Below are positions 1 to 9,634 of a DNA stretch of 64,000 bases, piece by piece. The notes below the pieces were generated by a model. That model saw only the letters and a program-made list of their open reading frames with translations. It had not been told where the DNA came from and did no database searches. This DNA is from Vreelandella massiliensis (GTDB taxonomy: Bacteria; Pseudomonadota; Gammaproteobacteria; Pseudomonadales; Halomonadaceae). The translations under genes were made by a program, and so were the position numbers. Numbering within the stretch: position 1 is the first letter of the stretch; every line of letters starts with the position of its first letter. The DNA lies in contig NZ_LT699744.1 in NCBI RefSeq assembly GCF_900155385.1, positions 916,012 through 980,011 on the forward strand, read 5' to 3'.

Positions 1-459
1 GGCTGGGGCATCTATGAATTGATCAAGTCATGCCCACCGCTTGATGTGAACTCTGCCTACGCTTACTTACTCCTTGCCACGCAATTTAGAGATACCTGCG
101 CGGTGGCAACAAACGAAGAGGGCGAAGTCGTCGGGTTTGTATCGGGCTACGCAAAAGACAACGCGCCTGATACCTACTTCCTCTGGCAGGTTGCCGTCGG
201 GGAGAAAGCGCGCGGTACCGGGTTAGCCCGCCGCTTGGTCGAGGCGATCATGACGCGCCCCGAACTCAGCGATGTGCACCACCTAGAAACCACCATCACG
301 CCGGATAACCTGGCGTCGTGGGGATTGTTTCGCCGCTTGGCGGCGCGCTGGCAAGCACCGCTCAATAGCCGCGAATACTTTTCGACCGAACAGCTAGGCG
401 GGGAGCACGACCCAGAAAACCTAGTGCGCATTGGCCCGTTCCAAACCAGCACGATTTAA
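1..459 (+). CDS. ectA: L-2,4-diaminobutyrate N-acetyltransferase EctA, 5' end cut by window
   Basis: EctA transfers an acetyl group from acetyl-CoA to the gamma-amino group of 2,4-diaminobutyrate, the second step of ectoine synthesis in the cytoplasm. The reading frame is open from base 1 (GWGIYELIKSCPPLD), which matches the interior of Halomonas EctA, so roughly 40 N-terminal residues lie outside the window; the in-frame TTG at 19 is not the true start. The GNAT acetyl-CoA loop is visible as VGEKARGTGLARRL, and the C-terminus ends FQTSTI. The ectB start lies 133 bp downstream on the same strand, followed by ectC, which is the standard ectABC operon. Its promoter is outside the window. No sign of degradation. 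Confidence 0.97.
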   Translation, partial: GWGIYELIKSCPPLDVNSAYAYLLLATQFRDTCAVATNEEGEVVGFVSGYAKDNAPDTYFLWQVAVGEKARGTGLARRLVEAIMTRPELSDVHHLETTITPDNLASWGLFRRLAARWQAPLNSREYFSTEQLGGEHDPENLVRIGPFQTSTI

Positions 460-533
460 CGCCATGTTTCCCCGTTCGTGCTTCTCCTACGCTGCCTATT
501 TTTCTTAGCTATGCCTTGTCATTACGACATTGC

Positions 534-1861
<1,328 letters not shown>

Positions 1862-1927
1862 ACGCAGACGCGATACACACTGATAGGGCGGTTCGCTCTT
1901 AGGACCGCTTCAAACGAGGGAATAGCT

Positions 1928-2323
1928 ATGATCGTTCGTAACCTAGAAGAAGCTCGCCAAACAGATCGCTTAGTCAAAGCCGAGAATGGTAACTGGGACA
2001 GCACACGCTTGGTTTTGGCTGCTGATGCCGGTAATTTCTCGTTCCATATCACGCGTATCTTTGAAGGTACGGAAACCCATATTCACTACAAACACCACTA
2101 TGAATCCGTCTTCTGCATGGAAGGCGAAGGCGAAGTGGAAACGCTGGCCGACGGTAAAATCTGGCCGATTAAACCCGGCGATATTTACATTCTCGACCAG
2201 CACGATGAGCACCTGCTTCGCGCCCACAAAACCATGCACTTGGCCTGTGTCTTCACGCCGCCGATTACCGGCACCGAAGTCCACCGTGAAGACGGCTCTT
2301 ACGCACCCTCTACCGATCTTTAA
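1928..2323 (+). CDS. ectC: L-ectoine synthase EctC
   Basis: EctC is a cupin-fold, iron-dependent enzyme that cyclises N-gamma-acetyl-diaminobutyrate to ectoine with loss of water. The product has 131 residues, normal for the family. E59, Y87 and H95 fall at the same spacing as the Glu/Tyr/His iron ligands described for EctC (57/85/93 in the Paenibacillus enzyme), within [13 protein letters not shown] and [13 protein letters not shown]. The start ATG follows GAGGG by seven bases. It is the last gene of the operon and is followed by a rho-independent terminator at 2347. No ectD hydroxylase gene follows, so hydroxyectoine production, if any, must be encoded elsewhere. Confidence 0.98.
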   Translation: MIVRNLEEARQTDRLVKAENGNWDSTRLVLAADAGNFSFHITRIFEGTETHIHYKHHYESVFCMEGEGEVETLADGKIWPIKPGDIYILDQHDEHLLRAHKTMHLACVFTPPITGTEVHREDGSYAPSTDL

Positions 2324-2346
2324 TGAGCGTTTGAGTAGCATCCAAG

Positions 2347-2374
2347 CCCGCTGGCGATGGTCAGCGGGTTTTTT
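2347..2374 (+). terminator. Rho-independent terminator of ectABC
   Basis: A 7-bp perfect GC-rich stem, CCCGCTG (2347-2353) with CAGCGGG (2362-2368), is followed directly by six T residues. It lies 24 bp after the ectC stop and just before the 3' end of the convergent lipoprotein gene. Confidence 0.9.
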
Positions 2375-2380
2375 ACGCTT

Positions 2381-2941
2381 TTAGCGCTGCTCAAATACCA
2401 GCGTGATTTCACCCAGGGTGAGGCCAAATTTACGCATCTGTGTGCGATTGATGAGGCGCCCATCCGGTTGAAGGTACATCCAGTCATCCATGGTGAAACT
2501 TAACATGCGCCCGTTTATCTCTATATCCAGCGGATAACGCATGTAGAACGCATTGCCGTATTGGCGTGCCTCTACGTCACCTTCAACGTCGCTTGCTTGT
2601 CCCATCCAGCGGTGCGCGTCAAGGCGTTTAAATGTCCACACGCGACGGTCAGTATCACCATTAGCGAACACAAAGGACTCATCCAAGGTTAAGATATCAC
2701 CGTCGTAGTCACCCACGATATCGACGGTAAATTGACGCTGTATCTCTCCGCTATAATCCTGAACAATACCCCAGGCGCGGGTGTTACCGGCAAAATACTC
2801 ACCAATGTCTAGCTTGGGCTCGCGGCCAGCGTACTCCTCAATATCAACGCCGACGCAGCCAGCGAGCGTCAAAAGCAGCAAAGTCATTAACCCAAGGCGA
2901 CAGTAAGAGAATTGGTTTCGGTTGCGGACGGAAAGGGCCAT
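2381..2941 (-). CDS. DUF3833-family lipoprotein
   Basis: This encodes a predicted exported lipoprotein of 186 residues related to the DUF3833 family, whose function is unknown. The chosen ATG at 2941 has GGAGG five bases upstream; longer in-frame starts lack this. The N-terminus is a signal peptide with a hydrophobic core and a lipobox (TLAGC, lipidated Cys29). The mature part is rich in beta-strand-like segments typical of the family, with motifs such as YSGEIQRQFTVDIVGDYDG, RRVWTFKRLD and MRYPLDIEINGR. It converges on ectC, and its upstream side faces the dif site. Nothing indicates co-transcription with a neighbour. Confidence 0.85.
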   Translation of the reverse strand: MALSVRNRNQFSYCRLGLMTLLLLTLAGCVGVDIEEYAGREPKLDIGEYFAGNTRAWGIVQDYSGEIQRQFTVDIVGDYDGDILTLDESFVFANGDTDRRVWTFKRLDAHRWMGQASDVEGDVEARQYGNAFYMRYPLDIEINGRMLSFTMDDWMYLQPDGRLINRTQMRKFGLTLGEITLVFEQR

Positions 2942-3046
2942 AAACGCCTCCATGAAATGATGCAATTATTATATGCCGTAAAACAATGGTAGGGTATTTT
3001 TCAATCCAGTGCAGCTAAATGAAGCCACTAAAAAACCACAGCTTAT

Positions 3047-3074
3047 AATTCGCATAATATATATTATGTTAAAT
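3047..3074 (+). other. dif: Chromosome dimer resolution site dif
   Basis: The XerC arm AATTCGCATAA (3047-3057), the central region TATATA (3058-3063) and the XerD arm TTATGTTAAAT (3064-3074) give the standard 11-6-11 layout. The XerD arm is identical to that of E. coli dif, and the inner CGCATAA of the XerC arm is also identical. The central hexamer differs from E. coli TGTATA by one base. The site is intergenic, between two divergently transcribed lipoprotein genes. XerCD with FtsK would resolve chromosome dimers here, so the window lies at the replication terminus. Confidence 0.93.
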
Positions 3075-3171
3075 TTAATATTTAATCTCCTCAGACGCAA
3101 AGCGTCGTTGGACACCGTCATGGCGACTCCTTATCATCCTCACACTTATATGTAAAAGGATCTCTCGCACC

Positions 3172-4014
3172 ATGCGCCACGGTTTTTTCTGGCTAGCGGC
3201 GACGCTGTCATTTGCATTAACAGGCTGCGCCTCGCTCCAACCCAATTCCGATACTCCCCCGCCTCTTCTCACCGAGCAGGCTTTCCATGCGCGCATCAAC
3301 ACGCTTAGCCAGGAAATATCAGCGCAGTGCGATTCATCCGGTGTCGCCGACCAAACCCAGCGTCAGCATCAAGCCTTAACTGCCGATGTTCGCGAGGTAG
3401 GCAGCCTACTGCGTCATCTGCGCCAAGATATCCAGACGTTGGAGGCGCGTGGCGGTGAACCGGTTATTGTGCGCGAAGAGTGCGAAACCCGCGATATACT
3501 CGATACCAAAACCCTGCTAGGCCGCAACGAATGGGTCGGCCTGCCGGGTATTGGCACCTACCTAAAAGCCCGCATTGATTCCGGTGCCAATACCTCCTCG
3601 CTCTCAGCCCAGGACGTCACCCGTTTTGAACGCGACGGAGAGGATTGGGTCCGATTCAAGCTGGCCCTTAATGACGATGATGTGGTGGTCGAGGATAAAC
3701 GCGATAAGTGGATTGAGGCGCCGATTGAGCGGCGCGTGCGTGTTATTCAAGCCACAAATGGCGAGGGAGACTCACGACCCGTCATATCGCTTCTGATGAC
3801 GCTCGGTCCCATCCGCGAAAATGTTGAATTCACCCTTAACGATCGCTCGCATTTAAGCTACCCGGTGTTGCTTGGCCGGCGTTTTTTACTCGACATTGCG
3901 ATTATTGATGTCGCGGAAACCTACGTGCATCCACGCCCGGAGTTTCCTGGCGGTGAGCCGACGGAGCAGTCGGCAGCCGATGAAGCGGCTGACCAGGACG
4001 ATAACGAAGAGTAG
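3172..4014 (+). CDS. Retropepsin-like aspartic peptidase lipoprotein (COG4067 / RimK-associated family)
   Basis: The 280-residue predicted lipoprotein has lipobox ALTGC (Cys19), a helical region at about residues 35-100, and a retropepsin-like domain beginning at GRNEWVGLPGIGTYLKARID. Its catalytic-type motif DSGANTSS places the active-site aspartate at D136. The family has been labelled 'ATP-dependent zinc protease', but the fold and motif are those of aspartic peptidases. The C-terminus is acidic (DEAADQDDNEE). It is the first gene of a cluster with an inactive-transglutaminase/7TM protein and an ATP-grasp ligase, a recurrent set in gammaproteobacteria. A peptidase acting on a ligase-made peptide tag in the periplasm is inference. 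The ATG is preceded by AAAAGGAT. Confidence 0.85.
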   Translation: MRHGFFWLAATLSFALTGCASLQPNSDTPPPLLTEQAFHARINTLSQEISAQCDSSGVADQTQRQHQALTADVREVGSLLRHLRQDIQTLEARGGEPVIVREECETRDILDTKTLLGRNEWVGLPGIGTYLKARIDSGANTSSLSAQDVTRFERDGEDWVRFKLALNDDDVVVEDKRDKWIEAPIERRVRVIQATNGEGDSRPVISLLMTLGPIRENVEFTLNDRSHLSYPVLLGRRFLLDIAIIDVAETYVHPRPEFPGGEPTEQSAADEAADQDDNEE

Positions 4015-4057
4015 CGCCATTAGGGGCGCTTAATATCCATTCATAAGGGCTTGATGC

Positions 4058-5581
4058 ATGTCCCGTCTTCCATTTTATGCCATTGTGGGCGTTCTTCTTG
4101 TCGCGGGCATCGCCATGAGCGTGCACCGGCATTTGCAGTTTGAAATTCCCTGGCTTCCCGGCGAGCAGCGTCAAGTATGGGAAGTCGAGGCAATGATCAC
4201 GTTCAATGCTCAAGACGGGCCTGTAGAAGTTGACTTTGCCCTGCCCTCCCATCAGCAAGGGTTCCGCGTTTTAACCGAGCATACCGCCTCATCAGGCTAT
4301 GGCTTGGCCTATCATGCCAATGAAGAGGGTCGTCGCGCCCAGTGGACAATTCGCGAGGCGGCGGGCAGTCAGCAGCTATACTATTCAGCACAAATTTTGG
4401 TTTCACCAGACGCCCGTGCGCCCGCCCAAACCGTGCCTGACCTTCCCCCGGCGACGCCATGGGAGCGCCCTTACGACACCGCCGCCAATGAGGTAATCGA
4501 GCGGGCCTGGTCACGCAGTGCCGACAATGCCACCTTCGCTCGCGAATTGATCCGCGATGTTAACGGTGATCGCCAAGGAGAGAATGCCCGGCTTCTTTTA
4601 ACCCAGTTCGACTCAACTGAGCTGCTTGTTCGGCTTTTAAACCAAGCCGAGGTTAAGGCGCGTGTGGTTAGCGGATTGCTGCTTGAAGATGGTCGTCGCC
4701 GGCAAACCTTGAGCAATTGGATACAGGTATTTAGCGATGACGAAGCGCAGTGGTGGCTGTTCCATCCGCTCACCGGCGAACAAGGCAAACCCGATAATCT
4801 ACTGCTTTGGGAAACCGGTGGCGCATCGACGCTTGAAGTGCAAGGCGGCACCAACTCGCGCGTTACGTTCTCGATGCTGACCCACTCCCAGCCGGCTTCC
4901 GCCGCTGTACGCAACCACTTATCGGACGATACGCTGCTGAACTTTTCGATTCACAGTTTGCCCTTAGAGGAACAAGCACTCTTTCAAACGATACTGCTGA
5001 TCCCCATCGGCGCCCTGATGGTGGTGTTACTGCGGGTCTTTGTGGGGGTTAAAACCTCCGGTACGTTTATGCCGGTGTTGATTGCCATCGCCTTTATTCA
5101 AACGTCGCTTTTAACCGGCTTGATCGGATTTCTACTGGTGGTTTCCGTCGGCCTGGTGATACGCAATTACCTCTCTTATCTCAACCTGCTACTGGTGGCG
5201 AGGGTCTCGGCGGTGATCATTACCGTCATTGCGATTATCTCGGTTTTCTCCGTGCTGGCCTACCGAATGGGCCTCAACGCGGGTCTGACGATTACCTTCT
5301 TCCCCATGATTATTTTGGCCTGGACGATCGAGCGCATGTCGATTCTCTGGGAGGAGGAAGGCCCGAAAGAAGTGCTTATTCAAGGGGGTGGCAGCTTGGT
5401 GACCGCCGTATTAGCCTTTTTGGCGATGAATAACCCCGTGGTGCGCCATATCACGTTCAACTTCCTTGGCGTGCAGTTTATTTTAATGGCGCTGATTCTT
5501 ATTCTGGGGAATTACACCGGCTATCGCCTTTTAGAGTTGCGCCGCTTTAAACCCATCACCGATAACGAGCCCAACACATGA
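4058..5581 (+). CDS. Inactive transglutaminase / 7TM membrane protein (UUP1 family)
   Basis: The 507-residue protein has one N-terminal membrane anchor (about residues 5-22) and a periplasmic domain of about 280 residues that includes a transglutaminase-like fold reported as catalytically inactive in this family. At about residues 310-495 there is a block of seven hydrophobic segments starting with FQTILLIPIGALMVVLLRVFVG. It lies 43 bp after the retropepsin-like gene and overlaps the ATP-grasp gene by four bases (ATGA), so it is surely co-transcribed with the ligase. Iyer, Aravind and colleagues described this gene set as an amidoligase system. The 7TM part may present the substrate or signal across the membrane; this is inference. 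Confidence 0.85.
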   Translation: MSRLPFYAIVGVLLVAGIAMSVHRHLQFEIPWLPGEQRQVWEVEAMITFNAQDGPVEVDFALPSHQQGFRVLTEHTASSGYGLAYHANEEGRRAQWTIREAAGSQQLYYSAQILVSPDARAPAQTVPDLPPATPWERPYDTAANEVIERAWSRSADNATFARELIRDVNGDRQGENARLLLTQFDSTELLVRLLNQAEVKARVVSGLLLEDGRRRQTLSNWIQVFSDDEAQWWLFHPLTGEQGKPDNLLLWETGGASTLEVQGGTNSRVTFSMLTHSQPASAAVRNHLSDDTLLNFSIHSLPLEEQALFQTILLIPIGALMVVLLRVFVGVKTSGTFMPVLIAIAFIQTSLLTGLIGFLLVVSVGLVIRNYLSYLNLLLVARVSAVIITVIAIISVFSVLAYRMGLNAGLTITFFPMIILAWTIERMSILWEEEGPKEVLIQGGGSLVTAVLAFLAMNNPVVRHITFNFLGVQFILMALILILGNYTGYRLLELRRFKPITDNEPNT

Positions 5582-6579
5582 GCTGGTGGCAGGAGTGGAC
5601 GTGGCCGTCGCGCTTACGTAGCAAAGGTATTATCGGGATGAACCGCCGCAATATTCGCTATATTGCCCGCTACAATAATCGCCGCTTGTACCCGTTGGTG
5701 GATGATAAGCTCAAAACCAAACTGCTTGCTCAGTCATATGGCGTCACAACGCCGACGCTGATCGGCACGGTGGAAACCCAGTTTGGCGTTAAGCACATTG
5801 CCGGTCTTCTTAAAGGCCACCATGGGTTTGTTATCAAACCCGCCAAGGGGAGCGGCGGTAAAGGCATTTTGGTTATCGAGCAAGTGGGTGACGACAATGC
5901 GTTTATCAAACCCAGCGGTGTTCGCCTGAGCCTGGCCGACATTGAGCGCCACGTCTCCAATATTCTCTCGGGCCTCTATTCCCTTGGCGGCTCTCCCGAT
6001 GTGGCGTTGATCGAAACGCTCATCAACTTTGATGAAAGCCTGATGGCGTATACCTACGAAGGCGTGCCCGATATTCGAGTGATCATCTTTAACGGCTACC
6101 CGGTCATGGCCATGATGCGCCTCTCAACGGCCGCCTCCGATGGCAAAGCAAACTTGCATCAGGGCGCGGTCGGCGTGGGGCTGGACATGGCCAGCGGCTA
6201 TGCCCTGCGCGGGGTGCAGTTTAATCGACCTTGCACCCATCATCCCGACACCGGTCATGACCTGGCAAGCCTGGTCGTCCCCCAGTGGGAAACGCTACTG
6301 AATTTAGCCGCGAACTGCTACGAAATGACTGGCTTGGGTTACATAGGCACCGATATGGTGCTAGATCGTGAGCACGGGCCAATGCTGCTGGAATTAAATG
6401 CGCGACCTGGCCTCGCGATACAGATGACCAATGGCGAAGGCTTGCGCCGGCGCCTGGATCTGGTCGAGCGCCAACCCAGCGGAGTGGCGCCCGAAAAGCG
6501 CGTTGCGTTTGCTCAACACCACTTTGCCCGTAAAAGTCAGCTACTCGACAGCACTGACATGCCGCCGGCAAGCGCGTAA
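5578..6579 (+). CDS. ATP-grasp alpha-L-glutamate ligase-like protein
   Basis: This is a 333-residue cytoplasmic ATP-grasp protein related to RimK-type amino-acid ligases, which form amide bonds through an acyl-phosphate intermediate. Visible are the nucleotide-binding GFVIKPAKGSGGKGILVIE near residue 83, the DIRVIIFNGYPVMAMMRLS strand, and the metal-binding segment MLLELNARPGLAIQ near residue 271. The ATGA overlap with the preceding membrane-protein gene points to translational coupling and a shared complex. The substrate is unknown; 'glutamate ligase' is only a family label. It is the last gene of the three-gene unit, and the next ATG is 31 bp downstream. Confidence 0.87.
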   Translation: MSWWQEWTWPSRLRSKGIIGMNRRNIRYIARYNNRRLYPLVDDKLKTKLLAQSYGVTTPTLIGTVETQFGVKHIAGLLKGHHGFVIKPAKGSGGKGILVIEQVGDDNAFIKPSGVRLSLADIERHVSNILSGLYSLGGSPDVALIETLINFDESLMAYTYEGVPDIRVIIFNGYPVMAMMRLSTAASDGKANLHQGAVGVGLDMASGYALRGVQFNRPCTHHPDTGHDLASLVVPQWETLLNLAANCYEMTGLGYIGTDMVLDREHGPMLLELNARPGLAIQMTNGEGLRRRLDLVERQPSGVAPEKRVAFAQHHFARKSQLLDSTDMPPASA

Positions 6580-6610
6580 ACTGCGCGTTTCTCGCTGTAT
6601 AGAGGGGGCC

Positions 6611-7057
6611 ATGCCTCAAACAACGACACTACTTCATCAAGCCGCATTGCAGTGCCAAGCGCGCGGCGTGCGCTTTACCCCGATCCGCCGCAAGGTGTTG
6701 GAGTTGATTGCCCAGAGTGGAGGTGGCTTAAAAGCTTACGACCTACTCGATCAGCTCTCCACGCAGCACGCGGCGGCGCGCCCTCCCACTGTTTACCGGG
6801 CGCTGGATTTTCTCATCGAGCAGGGGTTGGTGCATCGCATTGAGTCGCAAAACGCCTACGTCGCCTGCGCCTGCCCCGAACACGCTCACGGCTTTCAGCT
6901 GCTGATTTGCCGTGGCTGCGGGCATGTCGAAGAGATTCACCTGGATGAAATCAGCGGCCAGCTTGCCGCCCGTGCTGAGAGCAAAGGCTTTCACGTTGAG
7001 CGCCAAACCATTGAGCTGCAAGGGTTGTGTACCGCCTGCCAAACCGCAACGGTGTAG
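6611..7057 (+). CDS. zur: Fur-family transcriptional regulator, probably Zur
   Basis: This 148-residue Fur-superfamily repressor has an N-terminal winged helix (RGVRFTPIRRKVLELI, then the recognition region PPTVYRALDFLIEQGLVHRI). A C-terminal metal/dimerisation domain carries two structural-zinc cysteine pairs (CRGCG and GLCTAC) and extra Cys/His in ACACPEHAHGF. The pattern is closer to Zur than to Fur, which would repress zinc uptake genes when zinc is replete. The ATG at 6611 was chosen over longer in-frame starts because it matches the family length and is preceded by AGAGGGGG. The downstream hisI and yidD could share its transcript. No convincing Zur box was recognised nearby. Confidence 0.8.
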   Translation: MPQTTTLLHQAALQCQARGVRFTPIRRKVLELIAQSGGGLKAYDLLDQLSTQHAAARPPTVYRALDFLIEQGLVHRIESQNAYVACACPEHAHGFQLLICRGCGHVEEIHLDEISGQLAARAESKGFHVERQTIELQGLCTACQTATV

Positions 7058-7124
7058 CGCTTTACACCCAAACCGCTGATGGGCTCGCCGTCGTTTGTGT
7101 CTATTTTTTTCATGAGTTGCAAAT

Positions 7125-7571
7125 ATGTCTTCGTTATTCAAGCAGTTAGAGTCAGCCACCCCGCAAGAGAGCCTGCCTTCAACCGCTACCCTACTCGATG
7201 CGGTTAAGTTCAACGAGGACGGGCTGATCCCCGCCATCGCGCAGCAATTTGATAGCGGCGAGGTGCTCATGATGGCGTGGATGAATCGGGAAGCGTTAGA
7301 GGAGACGCTGCGTACCGGGCGAGTGTGTTACTACTCACGCTCGCGTGGCAAGCTGTGGCGTAAAGGGGAGTCTTCTGGCCAGCAGCAGCATTTGAAATCC
7401 GCCGCGCTTGATTGCGATGGCGATACCCTGCTGCTTCACGTTGACCAAACCGGGCCCGCCTGCCACACCGGACGACGTAGCTGCTTCTATCTGGAGATCG
7501 ATGCAGCTAATGCACGCATCGCCAGTGAACCGCTTATCGACCCCGCTGAGCTCTACGGTCAGCGCTCGTAA
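7125..7571 (+). CDS. hisI: Phosphoribosyl-AMP cyclohydrolase HisI
   Basis: HisI opens the purine ring of phosphoribosyl-AMP, the third step of histidine synthesis. The 148-residue monofunctional protein contains [16 protein letters not shown], the magnesium-binding [11 protein letters not shown] and the CHTGRRSCF motif, so the three zinc cysteines (in DCD, ACH and SCF) are intact. No hisE follows; the stop overlaps the start of yidD by one base (TAATG). Its position directly after a Zur-like regulator resembles genomes where an extra hisI belongs to a zinc-starvation regulon, but the intact zinc ligands also fit the ordinary housekeeping enzyme. Whether another hisI exists cannot be seen from this window. 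Confidence 0.93.
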   Translation: MSSLFKQLESATPQESLPSTATLLDAVKFNEDGLIPAIAQQFDSGEVLMMAWMNREALEETLRTGRVCYYSRSRGKLWRKGESSGQQQHLKSAALDCDGDTLLLHVDQTGPACHTGRRSCFYLEIDAANARIASEPLIDPAELYGQRS

Positions 7572-7912
7572 TGAAACGCTCACTTAAGTACCTCGCGGTT
7601 CGAGGTCACAAGGTGTTGCGGCATTTTGTGACCCTGCTGCTGATCGGCATCGTCCGAGGGTATCAGTGGGTGATAAGTCCCCTGCTCGGCCCGCGTTGCC
7701 GCTTCTGGCCCAGTTGCTCGTCTTATACGATTGAAGCGATCCAGGTACACGGCCCTCTCAAAGGCACCTGGATGGCGATCAAACGGATGGTCAAATGCCA
7801 CCCGGGTAGCGACGGCGGCTTAGACCCCGTACCGGGTGGGCCAAGCGAAAAGCTCTGTCAAGACGACGACGAACTCTGCTGCTCTCCCAATAAGCGCCCA
7901 ACCCTTAAGTAG
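7571..7912 (+). CDS. yidD: Membrane protein insertion efficiency factor YidD
   Basis: YidD is a small membrane-associated protein that helps YidC insert inner-membrane proteins. The 113-residue product shows the family signature: an amphipathic N-terminus ([20 protein letters not shown]), [18 protein letters not shown] with its conserved cysteines, and [18 protein letters not shown]. The gene normally lies between rnpA and yidC near the origin. Here it is translationally coupled to hisI at the terminus, so it is either relocated or an additional copy. The C-terminus is extended by an acidic, cysteine-containing tail ([13 protein letters not shown]). Confidence 0.93.
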   Translation: MKRSLKYLAVRGHKVLRHFVTLLLIGIVRGYQWVISPLLGPRCRFWPSCSSYTIEAIQVHGPLKGTWMAIKRMVKCHPGSDGGLDPVPGGPSEKLCQDDDELCCSPNKRPTLK

Positions 7913-7948
7913 CCATGACGCTTACGAGCCGTCGTGACGCTTGAAGTG

Positions 7949-8365
7949 CTACGCTTGCTCTTTCGCCACGCCGTAAATGCGCTCTAGCATGGCGTGCAGG
8001 CCGTTGCTGCGCGTGGGCGATAGGTGCTTGTCCAGCCCCAAGTCGGCAAGAAAGTGAGGCTCGGTCGCGACGATGTCCTCGGCGGGACGTTCGTTATAAA
8101 TACGCATCAACACCGCGATCAGGCCCGACACAATCGCCGCGTCAGAGGTAGCGCGAAACACGAGCTTATCGCCCTGCTTCTCATGTTGCACCCAGACGTT
8201 GGATTGGCAACCCTGGATTTTATACTCATCGGTTTTCCACTCATCAGGGAACTCCGGTAGCGCCTTACCCATATCGATAATGTACTGATAACGGTCCATC
8301 CAGTTATCAAACATCTCAAACTCTTCGATTAGCTCTTGTTGCGCCTCTTCGGTGCTCACGGGCAT
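7949..8365 (-). CDS. sufE: Cysteine desulfuration protein SufE
   Basis: SufE accepts sulfane sulfur from a SufS-type cysteine desulfurase and passes it on for iron-sulfur cluster assembly. The 138-residue product has the normal length. It contains MFDNWMDRYQYIIDMGKALP and the active-site cysteine loop in IQGCQSNVWV, then DAAIVSGLIAVLMRIYN and LSPTRSNGLHAMLERI near the C-terminus. It stands alone here, convergent with yidD, without sufBCDS. The nearest Fe-S gene is nfuA about 2.5 kb away. An adjacent csdA or sufS is not present. Confidence 0.93.
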   Translation of the reverse strand: MPVSTEEAQQELIEEFEMFDNWMDRYQYIIDMGKALPEFPDEWKTDEYKIQGCQSNVWVQHEKQGDKLVFRATSDAAIVSGLIAVLMRIYNERPAEDIVATEPHFLADLGLDKHLSPTRSNGLHAMLERIYGVAKEQA

Positions 8366-8416
8366 TACCTCAGTTTGTATCGGTGTATAGGGGAAGTGTC
8401 GCGTATTATAACCCCT

Positions 8417-9589
8417 TCATAAGCCATCCAGCGAAGGCGCTTGCGACAAACGGTGGCGCTGCTGCTCATCGTGCCACTGCTGCGCCTCGGTATGCAGATA
8501 GCGCGAGGTGGTCTCTAGCCGTGAGTGACGCGCGCTCTCAGCCAAATAGCGCAGGCTTACCCCGGCTTGCGCTTGGTGAGTGATCGCGGTGTGGCGCAGC
8601 CAGTGGGGGGTAGCACTTTGAAGAGCGGCAACATACGCCGTCTCGCCCTCTTGCTCTTCTAGCGCCCTGGCAGCGTCTTTAAAGCTTTTGCGAATCAGGC
8701 GATAGAGCTGATTATCACCAATGGCGCGCTTACCGTCCAAGGCGCGCAGAAGCGGTGTGCTCTCTTCATGCTCGGGCAGTGGCGCAAGGCCAAGGGTTTT
8801 ACGCCATTGCGCCAGATAGACCAAAAAATCATCCGGCACCGGCACGTGGGCAAGCTTTCCGCCCTTGCCGACCACCTGCCACCACCAGCGCCCTTCGCGG
8901 CGATGGAAATCGCCCATTTGAGCCCCCGCCATTTCGCTAATACGCGGCGCCAGTAGATACGCAAAGGCAAAGATGATGCGTTGCCTTGCTCGCTCAAAAC
9001 ACGCGCGAGAGCTGTCGCTCGGCAGCGGGCGATGCAGCCAGCGCCAGAACCACTCCCACAGCGGCTGTTCCAAATACCGCTCAACCCGTGGCGCTTGGTT
9101 GTTTAGCCGGCGTGACTTATCGCGCATCAGTCGAAAGGGGTTGTGCGCGACCCACCCCGCCTCCACCAGCCAGCTGAACATGCCCTGCAAGATCACCAGG
9201 CTCTGTCGCCGGCTTGCCGGCGACAGTGGCCCGCGCATCGGCCGCCAAGCCGGGTCGTGGCGTGGCTTGGTTGGCCCGACCCACTGCGCGCGCGGCACCG
9301 GGTCGGCAAGAAATGCCTCAAAGCGCGCCAAGCACTGACGATCCACCTCCCCCAAACGCCGTCCTTCTGCGTCAAGCCACAGCAATAGGCGCTCGGCCTC
9401 GCGGCGATAGGCGCGCTGAGTCTGCGGGCTTTCGCCGTACTCGGCAAGCCACTGGGCTACCGCTTCCACGTCACTGTCCGCGTCTATGAGCGCTTGACCA
9501 GCCACGCCGACTGCAGCCACCTCCCCGATGAAGCCGCTATCGCTCACGTCGTGGTGCTGGGTTGGTGTGATCGCGTTTGGCTCTTTCAC
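8417..9589 (-). CDS. Tyrosine-family site-specific recombinase (integrase)
   Basis: The 390-residue recombinase has an N-terminal SAM-like core-binding domain (about residues 40-160) and a C-terminal catalytic domain with a complete set of active-site residues: R216 (PRISEM), lysine in GKGGK (242-245), H329 and R332 (HWLRH), H355 (ARHSR) and nucleophile Y364 (SRYLH). The start is GTG with AGAGG six bases upstream. It is not XerC or XerD, which are about 300 residues long. It is divergent from a KfrA-like protein with inverted repeats between them, and no phage genes or attachment duplications are visible, so a resident chromosomal pair is more likely than a prophage remnant. Confidence 0.92.
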   Translation of the reverse strand: MKEPNAITPTQHHDVSDSGFIGEVAAVGVAGQALIDADSDVEAVAQWLAEYGESPQTQRAYRREAERLLLWLDAEGRRLGEVDRQCLARFEAFLADPVPRAQWVGPTKPRHDPAWRPMRGPLSPASRRQSLVILQGMFSWLVEAGWVAHNPFRLMRDKSRRLNNQAPRVERYLEQPLWEWFWRWLHRPLPSDSSRACFERARQRIIFAFAYLLAPRISEMAGAQMGDFHRREGRWWWQVVGKGGKLAHVPVPDDFLVYLAQWRKTLGLAPLPEHEESTPLLRALDGKRAIGDNQLYRLIRKSFKDAARALEEQEGETAYVAALQSATPHWLRHTAITHQAQAGVSLRYLAESARHSRLETTSRYLHTEAQQWHDEQQRHRLSQAPSLDGL

Positions 9590-9634
9590 TGGGCGCCTCT
9601 CTTGGATGGAGTCGGTAATCTGCCACTACAGCCA

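Noticed and set aside
19..21. TTG as the start of ectA
   Set aside because: The frame stays open to the first base, and the preceding residues GWGIYE match EctA, so the gene begins outside the window.
8417..9589. Prophage or integrative element suggested by the integrase
   Set aside because: No phage structural, excisionase or lysis genes, no tRNA-adjacent insertion, no repeated attachment sequence, and flanking genes are ordinary chromosomal genes.
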